Assembly (NCBI GenBank): GCA_031262895.1
Contig: JAISGW010000135.1
Location: 1 to 12,457 of the forward strand
Length of the DNA stretch: 12,457 nt
Source: Tannerella sp.
GTDB taxonomy: Bacteria > Bacteroidota > Bacteroidia > Bacteroidales > Tannerellaceae
Reading direction: 5' to 3'
Below, piece after piece: positions 1 to 6,963 of this stretch. Made by a program: the position numbers and the translations under genes. Under the pieces are notes generated by a model, which was not told the DNA's origin, did not search any database, and saw only the letters and a program-made list of their open reading frames with translations. Positions within the stretch are counted from its first letter, which is position 1. Every line of letters begins with the position of its first letter.

Positions 1-354
1 AACACCGGATGGTTCGCCGCCCTTTACGGCATGGCCGGTACTTACGATATCCGTCTTTTCCCCAAGGACTACAAAAGTCCGGGCTACCAGAGCAACTTCG
101 CCTATACGCTGGGCTTGGCCGCTGGCTACACCCTGCCGATAGGAAGACGCACCTATCTGGAGTTTGAACTGGGACTCGGCATCTTGGGCGGTGAATACAA
201 GAAATACAGGGCCAGCTATTGCGACGGCTGTTATCCTTTGCTTGAAAAAAAGCGCAGCCATTACTTCGGGCCGACAAAAGCAGCCATCAATCTGGTCTGG
301 AATATCGGCAAGGTCGAGGACTCAAAGCGGGAAGAAGCAAGACCCGCCAGATAG
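1..354 (+). CDS. DUF3575 family protein, C-terminal part (5' end outside window)
   Basis: The frame is open from base 1 and stops with TAG at 352-354, giving the last 117 residues of a protein whose start lies before the window. The visible part has alternating hydrophobic and polar residues typical of outer-membrane or periplasmic beta-structure, with repeated glycines (GLAAGYTLPIGRRTYLEFEL). It ends with a HYFGPTKAAINLVW segment that I recognise as the characteristic C-terminal signature of DUF3575 proteins of Bacteroidales. The last residues are charged and probably disordered. The molecular function of the family is not established. From general knowledge, such genes often sit beside FimA/Mfa1-type fimbriae clusters or OmpA-like proteins, so the sequence to the left may hold such a cluster; that is inference. 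An internal ATG at 31 is unlikely to be the start because the similarity continues upstream of it. Confidence 0.75.
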   Translation, partial: NTGWFAALYGMAGTYDIRLFPKDYKSPGYQSNFAYTLGLAAGYTLPIGRRTYLEFELGLGILGGEYKKYRASYCDGCYPLLEKKRSHYFGPTKAAINLVWNIGKVEDSKREEARPAR

Positions 355-384
355 ATTATACAAAAATGGCCGTAAAAGGCAACT

Positions 385-426
385 AAATTGCCGGATAAAG
401 GAATATCCGGCAATTTTATTTTCTTT
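385..426 (+). terminator. Rho-independent terminator of the DUF3575 gene
   Basis: A perfect 13-bp inverted repeat (385-397 against 404-416, core TTGCCGGATA/TATCCGGCAA) with a 6-nt loop is followed by a T-rich tract (414-426). It starts 30 nt after the DUF3575 stop codon. Confidence 0.88.
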
Positions 427-433
427 ACATTTG
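426..433 (+). promoter_or_regulatory. Putative Bacteroidota -7 promoter box for the LRR protein gene
   Basis: TACATTTG matches the Bacteroides -7 consensus TAnnTTTG and lies 45 nt before the chosen start at 479. No convincing -33 TTTG element is seen at the expected distance; that position falls within the terminator hairpin of the previous gene. Confidence 0.45.
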
Positions 434-478
434 CAGCCGTCGAATATACTACGACAAGATGTGTGTAATTTAAATGGA

Positions 479-1678
479 ATGAAAATGAATAAATTTACTA
501 CCAACTTATCCGCGAAGCTTCGACTTCGCTCCCTCTGGCGCCTTGTCCTGTTCTGCCCGCTCCTCCTCTCCGCCCCCGCCTTCGCGCAACAGCCAATCAC
601 AGTTCCACTGAGTTATTTTAGCGATTCTCATCTTCAAAGTGCTCTTCGGTTAACGTCGTACTACTCATCACAAGATAATGCTATTCTTGTTCCTTATAGG
701 GGAATAAATATTAATGTACATAGTTCGGGCATTGCTACAATGGAGGGAATAGATCATTTGAGCTCATATTTAATTTCGTTGAATTGTTCCTCTAACAAAT
801 TGACAAAACTAGACCTTAACGGATTCTATGATCTTACCTCTGTCGAAGCCGGCAGCCAGACGCTCTCCTTGACCATGACGACTACTGACGGGACATCCTA
901 TCAGGCAACAGTGCCCAATGGCTTTAATGACGGATATATACCTACGCTTCCTGCAGGCGTTGCCTATGACCCTTCCACCCGAATGCTCACCAGCACGGAG
1001 CCAAGCTCCACTCCGCAGACAATTTCATTCTCGGAACCCTTAGGGAACAACTTAAAAGACAGTCAGGGTAATGACGCTGCTTTGAGCGGTACCATCACTT
1101 TGACTTATCAGATACCCGCGCCGCCGACGCCTGCGCCTGCACCGCAACCGCAACCGACACCTGCGCCGCCGACAGATATTTATATGTATTACTCTAAGGA
1201 AGCCGGTGTGGCAGTCCATGGCACGGCGATGGTGAAGTATCCTAACGATTTCGACTGTTTCTTTACTGCGGACAAGGGCTATACGCTGGCCAAGCTGAAG
1301 GCCTATGCCAATGAGATTCCCCAGAAAAACCTTACCGTCAATGCGACAGGCGACACGGCCAGGTTGCATATCCACATGCCGCTTTACGACATGATTATCC
1401 GGACGGAAGGAGCACAGCCTTTAACCGATGTGACGACTGCCACGGAAGTCGGTACGGCCAATACTTCCCTCCATGCATCCAGTATGGGCGCAGGTTTCTT
1501 TGTGAGCGGCCTTATCCCCGGCACGATGCTCAGCATTTACAACATCCTGGGGCAGGCAGTTTACCAACAAGAAGTGACGTCGACCAGCGAAGTCTTGCAG
1601 GCAGCGGCCTTGCAGCAAAAAGGTATTTACATTTTGGTGAACGGGAACCACAGCACGAAAGTCGTGGCCGGTCGTTGA
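479..1678 (+). CDS. Secreted modular protein with short LRR segment, Pro-rich linker and T9SS-like C-terminal domain
   Basis: This is a predicted exported protein of 399 residues. The reading frame stays open upstream to 164, but the ATG at 479 (or 485, MNKF) is chosen. It directly precedes a basic n-region and a hydrophobic signal peptide (residues about 20-36, cleavage likely after APAFA), and it lies downstream of a terminator and a promoter box. The order of regions is: a mature N-terminus of unknown fold (37-85), one or two leucine-rich-repeat units of the Bacteroidetes/internalin-like type (about 86-120, with LNCSSNKLTKLDLNGF), a beta-rich Ig-like region (about 125-211), a Pro/Ala/Gln linker (213-232), a second beta region (233-310), and a C-terminal domain (about 320-399). 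That last domain contains LSIYNILGQAVYQQ and KGIYILVNG, resembling type A sorting domains of the type IX secretion system. A cell-surface or secreted location is inferred and the ligand is unknown. Codons 40-120 are markedly AT-rich compared with the rest, suggesting module exchange. Confidence 0.8.
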   Translation: MKMNKFTTNLSAKLRLRSLWRLVLFCPLLLSAPAFAQQPITVPLSYFSDSHLQSALRLTSYYSSQDNAILVPYRGININVHSSGIATMEGIDHLSSYLISLNCSSNKLTKLDLNGFYDLTSVEAGSQTLSLTMTTTDGTSYQATVPNGFNDGYIPTLPAGVAYDPSTRMLTSTEPSSTPQTISFSEPLGNNLKDSQGNDAALSGTITLTYQIPAPPTPAPAPQPQPTPAPPTDIYMYYSKEAGVAVHGTAMVKYPNDFDCFFTADKGYTLAKLKAYANEIPQKNLTVNATGDTARLHIHMPLYDMIIRTEGAQPLTDVTTATEVGTANTSLHASSMGAGFFVSGLIPGTMLSIYNILGQAVYQQEVTSTSEVLQAAALQQKGIYILVNGNHSTKVVAGR

Positions 1679-1692
1679 ACAAAGGCAAGATG

Positions 1693-1728
1693 AAAAAAGC
1701 CTCCCACCGGAAAGTGGGAGGCTTTTTT
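1693..1728. terminator. Bidirectional terminator between the LRR protein gene and ilvC
   Basis: A perfect 15-bp hairpin (1693-1707 against 1714-1728) has a 6-nt loop, six A's on the left and six T's on the right. It therefore works as a Rho-independent terminator in both directions. It begins 14 nt after the stop of the plus-strand gene and 21 nt after the ilvC stop on the minus strand, so it closes two convergent transcription units. Confidence 0.93.
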
Positions 1729-1749
1729 CGCCCTTAGAGTCGTATATGT

Positions 1750-2796
1750 TTAATTGTTTTCCGGGCGGAGCTTGCGCACAGCGGCGCCTGCCTGCCACAT
1801 CTCGCTGTCGTGCAAAGCCTTTAATTCTTTGTTCAGGCCTTCGCGGTAGTCCGGCTTGCTGTTGGTGTCGATGGAACGTTGCGCTTCGTGGCCGCTGGCC
1901 ACTTCCTCGTAGAGTTTTTCAAAGACGGGCTTCACCGCATCGTGGAAAGGCCCCATCCAGTCAAGGGCGCCGCGTTGGGCTGTAGTCGAACAGTTGGCAT
2001 ACATCCAGTCCATGCCGTTTTCCGCAATCAGGGGGCCGAGCGATTGGGTCAGCTCTTCCACTGTCTCGTTAAAGGCTTCCGACGGTTCGTGCCCGTGTTC
2101 GCGCAGGGTTTCGTATTGGGCGAGCAACAAGCCCTGGATGGCACCCATCAGGCTGCCACGCTCGCCCGTCAAGTCGGAGTACACTTCTTTCTTGAAGGTA
2201 GTCTCGAAGAGATAGCCCGAACCGACGCCGATGCCGAGGGCGATGACGCGGTCCCATGCCTTGCCGGTAGCGTCCTGGAAGATGGCATAGCTGGAATTCA
2301 GTCCACGGCCTTGCAAGAACATGCGGCGAAGGCTGGTGCCGGAGCCTTTGGGGGCAATCATGATAACGTCAATGTCGGCAGGCGGAATGATGTGCGTCCG
2401 TTCCTTGTACGTGATGCCGAAACCGTGAGAGAAGTACAGCGCCTTGCCGGCCGTGAAATACTTCTTGATACGCGGCCAGACTTCAATCTGGGCAGCGTCG
2501 GAGAGAAGATATTGTATGATGGTGCCGCGTTCGCTGGCCTCTTCCAAGTCGAAGAGGGTTTCACCGGGCACCCAGCCGTCGGCCACGGCCTTATCCCAGG
2601 TCTTGCCGCCTTTGCGTTGGCCTACAATCACGTTGAAGCCGTTATCGCGCAGGTTAAGGCTTTGCCCCGGCCCTTGAACACCGTAGCCGAGCACGGCGAT
2701 GGTCTCGCCTTTCAGCACTTCCCTGGCTTTTGCCAGAGGAAATTCCTCGCGGGTGACTACATTTTCAATCACGCCGCCAAAATTCATTTTTGCCAT
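1750..2796 (-). CDS. ilvC: Ketol-acid reductoisomerase (NADP(+)), class I
   Basis: The enzyme converts 2-acetolactate or 2-aceto-2-hydroxybutyrate to the dihydroxy acid by Mg-dependent alkyl migration and NADPH reduction; it is the second common step of valine/isoleucine synthesis, in the cytoplasm. The product has 348 residues, slightly longer than the usual 330-340 for class I enzymes, with the extra length mostly at the C-terminus. The Rossmann motif GYGVQGPG is at 37-44, followed by VGQRKGGKTW (58-67), whose R61/K62 probably contact the cofactor phosphate. SHGFGI carries the conserved His at 124. Metal ligands match the family spacing: D208 and E212 (YSDLTGERG), E244 and E248 (FNETVEEL). 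CSTTAQRG lies at 269-276. The start follows the ilvN stop by 5 nt; Met4 is a possible alternative. It is the last gene of the ilv cluster and is followed by a strong terminator. Confidence 0.97.
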   Translation of the reverse strand: MAKMNFGGVIENVVTREEFPLAKAREVLKGETIAVLGYGVQGPGQSLNLRDNGFNVIVGQRKGGKTWDKAVADGWVPGETLFDLEEASERGTIIQYLLSDAAQIEVWPRIKKYFTAGKALYFSHGFGITYKERTHIIPPADIDVIMIAPKGSGTSLRRMFLQGRGLNSSYAIFQDATGKAWDRVIALGIGVGSGYLFETTFKKEVYSDLTGERGSLMGAIQGLLLAQYETLREHGHEPSEAFNETVEELTQSLGPLIAENGMDWMYANCSTTAQRGALDWMGPFHDAVKPVFEKLYEEVASGHEAQRSIDTNSKPDYREGLNKELKALHDSEMWQAGAAVRKLRPENN

Positions 2797-2801
2797 TGTC
2801 T

Positions 2802-3374
2802 TTATTGTTTAGTTGGTTGATTTTTCTCTTTGTCTCGCACGAGGCGTTTTTCCATAGCGGCCAGCATGTCACTGAGGCGCTCCACCTTACTTTTGGTGAT
2901 GGCAATACGTCCGGAACGAATGAATTGCAGTACGCCGATGCGACGGCTCAGTTCCTCGAAAAGAGCTTGCGTCTCCTCGTAATGTCCGCTTTTTTCAAGT
3001 ACCACGCTGTCCGCGTTCAGGTCGAGCACCCGCACCTCGTACTTGCGGATGAGTCCTTCTACGCCCTCCATCTGCAGGAACCGTTCGGTGGAAAGTTTGT
3101 AAAGGGCAATTTCCTGGTGTACCAGGTCTTCATCCGTATTGTAGTAGGCTTTCAGGATGTCTACCCGCTTGTCGATTTGCTTGACGACCTTGTCTATGGT
3201 CGTCTCTTCAGCAAAGGTGGTGATGGTAAATTTATGAATGCCTTTTATAGCGGAAGGCGAGACGGAAAGCGTCTCTATATTGAGCTGCCTGCGGGTAAAG
3301 ATGATGGTAATCTGGTTGAGCAGGCCGACTGTATTCTCCGAAAAGATAATGACGGTGTATAGTTTCTTTTCCAT
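2802..3374 (-). CDS. ilvN: Acetolactate synthase, small (regulatory) subunit
   Basis: This is the regulatory subunit of acetohydroxyacid synthase, which binds the IlvB catalytic subunit, activates it and in this family confers feedback inhibition by branched-chain amino acids, mainly valine. The product has 190 residues. An N-terminal ACT domain (about 4-78) shows FSENTVGLLNQIT, RRQLNIETLSVSPS and the strand KFTITT. A second, C-terminal domain of the acetolactate-synthase small-subunit type (about 85-165) contains EVRVLDLNADSVVLEKSGH and ends in a charged tail. The gene begins 6 nt after ilvB stops and ends 5 nt before ilvC starts, consistent with translational coupling and balanced production with IlvB. 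Although ACT domains occur in other proteins, the pairing with ilvB and the overall length make the call secure. Valine sensitivity cannot be judged from sequence by eye. Confidence 0.95.
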   Translation of the reverse strand: MEKKLYTVIIFSENTVGLLNQITIIFTRRQLNIETLSVSPSAIKGIHKFTITTFAEETTIDKVVKQIDKRVDILKAYYNTDEDLVHQEIALYKLSTERFLQMEGVEGLIRKYEVRVLDLNADSVVLEKSGHYEETQALFEELSRRIGVLQFIRSGRIAITKSKVERLSDMLAAMEKRLVRDKEKNQPTKQ

Positions 3375-3380
3375 AATTCA

Positions 3381-5096
3381 TTAGTCTCCCATAAGCATAT
3401 TCGTGATTGAAGCCCCCGCAGGTACCATGGGATAAACCATGCCGTCGTTTTCCACTTCAGCCACCAACAAGTAGGCCTCGTCGGAGGCAAACATCTCGGC
3501 GATGGCCTTATCAAGTTCGGCCCGTTCGGATACGCGTCGGCTCCGCAACCCATAGGCTTTTCCAATGGCGACGAAGTCGGGGTTCGCCAGCGTGGTAGCC
3601 GAATAACGCTTGCCGAAGAAGAGCTCCTGCCATTGGCGTACCATACCGAGGCGGGAGTTGTCGAGCAGGATGATTTTCACGTCCAGATGTTCCTGCATGA
3701 TGGTGCCTAATTCCTGAATGGTCATTTGCAGGCCGCCGTCGCCCGTAAAAAGGCAGACCGGCCGTTCCGGAGCGCCTATCTTGGCGCCGATGGCAGCAGG
3801 CAGCCCGTAGCCCATGGTACCCAATCCTCCGGAAGTGACGACGCTGCGAGTCTGCGTGTAACGGAAATAACGGAGCGCCATCATTTGATTTTGCCCCACA
3901 TCGGTGGCAAGGATAGCTCTTCCTTCGCAGGCTTCCGATATTTTGCGTACAACTTCGCCCATGCGCAACGGCCCGCTTTGCGGATGCGTTTCTTTGGCAA
4001 TGACTTTTAGAAATTCTTCCTCTTCACCGGTTTTAAAAGAATCGACCCATGCCGGACGCAGGGCGGGATGTAGCAGGGCCGTGACGGCGGGCAACGTTTC
4101 TTTGACGTTGCCCAGCACGGGAAGGTCTACCGGCACGTTCTTCCCGATTTCCGATAAATCAATATCGAAATGGATGACCTTGGCCTGCCGCGCGTAAGTT
4201 TCCAACTGGCCGGTGACACGGTCGTCGAAGCGCAGTCCGATGGCGATGAGCAGGTCGCATTCGTTTGTCTTACGATTGGGAGCCACATTTCCATGCATCC
4301 CAATCATCCCCTTATTCAGGCGGTAATCCGTCGGCATGGCCGAAAGGCCCATAACGGTGGAAGCCGCCGGAATATCTGCTTTCTCAAGAAAGGCTTTCAG
4401 TTCCTTTTCAGCCCGGCCGAGGATGACGCCTTGTCCGACGAGGGCAAAAGGCTTTGCAGCCGCATTAATCAACGAGGCGGCCTCGGTGATGCGGTGCGCG
4501 TCGATTGGTGGATAGGGTTGATAACTGCGGATATTGTTCGCCTTTTGGTGCACATAATGTACCTGTCCGACCTGCGCGTCCTTGGTAAAGTCAAGCACGA
4601 CGGGCCCAGGTCGGCCGGTGGAGGCAATGTAAAAGGCGCGTGCCACGGCCCAAGCCACGTCTTCCGGCTTGCGGATTTGATAGGCCCATTTGGTGATAGG
4701 CTGCGTGATGCCGATAACATCAATTTCTTGAAAGGCATCTGTTCCCAAAAGGGAAGAGGGTACTTGCCCGGCAATGACAACGATGGGCGTGGAGTCTATC
4801 ATCGCATCGGCAATGCCGGTAATAGTATTGGTGGCTCCCGGACCGGAAGTGACAATGGCCACGCCCACTTTGCCGCTGACACGTGCATATCCTTCGGCCG
4901 CATGGGTGGCACCCTGCTCATGGCGCACCAGCACGTGGCGTAGCTGCCCACTGTAATCGTAAAGGCTATCGTAAATAGGGATGGCCTGCCCGCCCGGATA
5001 GCCGAAAAGCGTATCTACGCCTTCGTCTATCAAAGCGCGTAGCAAAGCTTCCGAGCCGCTGACGAGTAGCCTTTCTTGTTCTTGTTTTTCCTGCAT
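3381..5096 (-). CDS. ilvB: Acetolactate synthase (acetohydroxyacid synthase), large catalytic subunit
   Basis: This thiamine-diphosphate enzyme condenses two pyruvates to 2-acetolactate, or pyruvate with 2-oxobutyrate to 2-aceto-2-hydroxybutyrate, the committed step of branched-chain amino acid synthesis. The product has 571 residues, the normal family length. The N-terminal ThDP domain has FGYPGGQAIPIYDSL (31-45) and the catalytic glutamate E60 in VRHEQGATHAAEGYAR. The central FAD-associated domain includes GMHGNVAPNRKTNECDLLI. The C-terminal ThDP domain has the GDG motif at 452-454, followed by DNSRLGMVRQWQ (from 479). D479-N480 stands where many homologues have Asn-Asn; N480 keeps the expected metal-binding position. 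Start ATG at 5096 follows the ilvD stop by 25 nt, and ilvN begins 6 nt after its own stop. Being beside ilvN, ilvC and ilvD favours an anabolic AHAS over a catabolic AlsS or another ThDP enzyme. Confidence 0.96.
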   Translation of the reverse strand: MQEKQEQERLLVSGSEALLRALIDEGVDTLFGYPGGQAIPIYDSLYDYSGQLRHVLVRHEQGATHAAEGYARVSGKVGVAIVTSGPGATNTITGIADAMIDSTPIVVIAGQVPSSLLGTDAFQEIDVIGITQPITKWAYQIRKPEDVAWAVARAFYIASTGRPGPVVLDFTKDAQVGQVHYVHQKANNIRSYQPYPPIDAHRITEAASLINAAAKPFALVGQGVILGRAEKELKAFLEKADIPAASTVMGLSAMPTDYRLNKGMIGMHGNVAPNRKTNECDLLIAIGLRFDDRVTGQLETYARQAKVIHFDIDLSEIGKNVPVDLPVLGNVKETLPAVTALLHPALRPAWVDSFKTGEEEEFLKVIAKETHPQSGPLRMGEVVRKISEACEGRAILATDVGQNQMMALRYFRYTQTRSVVTSGGLGTMGYGLPAAIGAKIGAPERPVCLFTGDGGLQMTIQELGTIMQEHLDVKIILLDNSRLGMVRQWQELFFGKRYSATTLANPDFVAIGKAYGLRSRRVSERAELDKAIAEMFASDEAYLLVAEVENDGMVYPMVPAGASITNMLMGD

Positions 5097-5121
5097 AAAG
5101 GGGTCTTTTCGAATTCGTCAA

Positions 5122-6954
5122 TCAATCGTCAATCAGGCGGACAGCGCCTTTGTCGGCCGAGGAGACATGGCTGGCATAAGCTCTCAAGGCCCGGCTTACC
5201 GTCCGTTCCCTATGAGGGGTGAAAGCCTGCTTGCCGCGCGCTTCTTCGGCGCTTCGGCGCTCTGCAAATTCAGTGTCGGAAAGCAAGGCTCGTATACTGC
5301 GGTTAGGAATGTCTATCTCTATCATGTCTCCGTCACGCAGAAGGGCAATATTGCCGCCAGCCGCCGCCTCAGGCGAGATATGCCCTATGGACAGGCCTGA
5401 GGTGCCGCCGCTAAAACGGCCGTCGGTAATCAGGGCGCACTTCTTCCCCAAGTGTTTGCTCTTGATATAAGAGGTGGGATATAGCATTTCTTGCATACCT
5501 GGCCCTCCTTTGGGGCCTTCATAGATAATGACCACGACGTCGCCGGCTTCTACTTCTCCGCCCAAGATACCTTCGCAAGCGGCTTCTTGCGATTGGAAGA
5601 CTTTCGCCTTCCCACTGAAATGCAGGAGGCGTTCGCCTACGCCGGCTGTTTTGACTACGCAGCCGTCAAGAGCTATGTTCCCGTAAAGCACGGCCAAGCC
5701 GCCGTCTTGCGAGTAGGCATTGGCCACATTGCGGATGCAGCCTTTCTGGCGGTCCGTATCGAAAGTGGGGAAAAAGTTTTCCTGCGAGCCGAGGGAGAGG
5801 TTGAATTCGCCTCCGGCGTTGCTGCGGTACATGTTGCGCGCCACGCTGCTGACGTCGCTTGAGGTGATGCTGTTGTATTTGATGGCTTCAGTCAGGGTGA
5901 AGCCGTCGACCCGCCGAACCGACCCATCAATCAGTTTGGCGCGCAGCAATTCATTTAAAATAGCGATGACGCCGCCCGCCCGGTTAACGTCTTCCACATG
6001 ATATTGCGGCGTGTTGGGAGAAACTTTGCAAAGTACGGGGATGCGGCGCGAGAGCAGGTCAATATCTTTCAATGTAAAATCAACTTCAGCTTCCCGGGCA
6101 ATGGCCAGAAGATGGAGCACGGTGTTGGTAGAGCCACCCATAGCGATGTCGAGCGACATGGCGTTGAGAAAGGCCTGCCGCGTGGCAATACTGCGCGGCA
6201 GTACGGAGGTATCGCCCTGTTCGTAGTATTTTTTGGCATTCTCGACTATTTGTTTGGCGGCTATGATGAAAAGGCGAGTGCGGTTCACATGCGTGGCGAC
6301 GACCGTACCGTTGCCTGGTAAAGCCAGCCCAATGGCTTCGGCCAGGCAATTCATTGAATTGGCAGTAAACATGCCCGAGCAGCAGCCACAAGTCGGGCAG
6401 GCGGCATGCTCCAGCTTGTCTATGGCTTCGTCGGAAAGACTTTCATCGGCCGATTCTATCATCGCATCTATCAAATCGACGTGCCGGCGGCCTAAACGTC
6501 CCGCTTCCATCGGCCCGCCGGAAACAAATATGCAGGGAATATTCAACCGCATGGCGGCCATCAACATGCCGGGAGTGATTTTGTCGCAATTGCTGATGCA
6601 AATCATCGCGTCGACGCAGTGGGCGTTAACCATGTATTCCACGCTGTCGGCTATCAGGTCGCGGGAAGGCAGGGAGTAGAGCATTCCCTGATGCCCCATG
6701 GCGATGCCGTCGTCAATGGCGATGGTATCGAACTCGGCAGCGAAACAGCCGCTCTTTTCTATTTCCCTTTTCACGATTTGCCCAATAACATGCAAATGCG
6801 CGTGTCCAGGCACGAATTGGGAAAAGGAATTGACTATAGCAATGACCGGTTTGTCCATCTGGGCGTCTGTCATTCCATTGGCACGCCAAAGGGCGCGCGC
6901 GCCGGCCATCCGCCGACCGCCCATACTGGTAGCACTTCTTAAGGGAATCTTCAT
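5122..6954 (-). CDS. ilvD: Dihydroxyacid dehydratase (Fe-S dehydratase)
   Basis: The enzyme dehydrates 2,3-dihydroxyisovalerate and 2,3-dihydroxy-3-methylvalerate to the 2-oxo acids, the third common step of valine/isoleucine synthesis. The product has 610 residues, close to the E. coli enzyme (616), and shares long blocks with it: MAGARALWRANGMTD (16-30), NSFSQFVPGHAHL (42-54), DDGIAMGHQGMLYSLPSR (81-98) and SNCDKITPGMLMA (121-133). Candidate metal or cluster ligands are C123, D124 and C192 in CPTCGCCSGMFTANSMN (186-202), with the lysine K125 that is carbamylated in the family. The C-terminal half carries GRFSGGTSGLSIGHISPEAA. The likeness to E. coli IlvD suggests the oxygen-labile [4Fe-4S] type; that is inference. 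The product could be confused with phosphogluconate dehydratase (Edd), but the ilv neighbours and the sequence exclude this. The start is 9 nt after topA stops. Confidence 0.97.
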   Translation of the reverse strand: MKIPLRSATSMGGRRMAGARALWRANGMTDAQMDKPVIAIVNSFSQFVPGHAHLHVIGQIVKREIEKSGCFAAEFDTIAIDDGIAMGHQGMLYSLPSRDLIADSVEYMVNAHCVDAMICISNCDKITPGMLMAAMRLNIPCIFVSGGPMEAGRLGRRHVDLIDAMIESADESLSDEAIDKLEHAACPTCGCCSGMFTANSMNCLAEAIGLALPGNGTVVATHVNRTRLFIIAAKQIVENAKKYYEQGDTSVLPRSIATRQAFLNAMSLDIAMGGSTNTVLHLLAIAREAEVDFTLKDIDLLSRRIPVLCKVSPNTPQYHVEDVNRAGGVIAILNELLRAKLIDGSVRRVDGFTLTEAIKYNSITSSDVSSVARNMYRSNAGGEFNLSLGSQENFFPTFDTDRQKGCIRNVANAYSQDGGLAVLYGNIALDGCVVKTAGVGERLLHFSGKAKVFQSQEAACEGILGGEVEAGDVVVIIYEGPKGGPGMQEMLYPTSYIKSKHLGKKCALITDGRFSGGTSGLSIGHISPEAAAGGNIALLRDGDMIEIDIPNRSIRALLSDTEFAERRSAEEARGKQAFTPHRERTVSRALRAYASHVSSADKGAVRLIDD

Positions 6955-6963
6955 GGTCGAATT

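Noticed and set aside
164..478. Upstream extension of the LRR protein frame to 164
   Set aside because: It would overlap the DUF3575 gene in another frame, cross its terminator and bury the signal peptide deep inside the protein.
1120..1175. Repetitive CCG/CCT/CAA-rich stretch, considered as a nucleotide repeat array
   Set aside because: It is the coding sequence of a Pro/Ala/Gln linker with imperfect repeats, not a CRISPR or tandem-repeat locus.
1879..2820. Long plus-strand open frame of 313 codons opposite ilvC
   Set aside because: It lies antisense to a clearly conserved ilvC, its translation shows no recognisable family, and such antisense frames are common opposite GC-rich coding sequence.
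4170..4943. Plus-strand open frame of 257 codons opposite ilvB
   Set aside because: It is antisense to conserved ilvB codons and has no promoter box, signal or family likeness.
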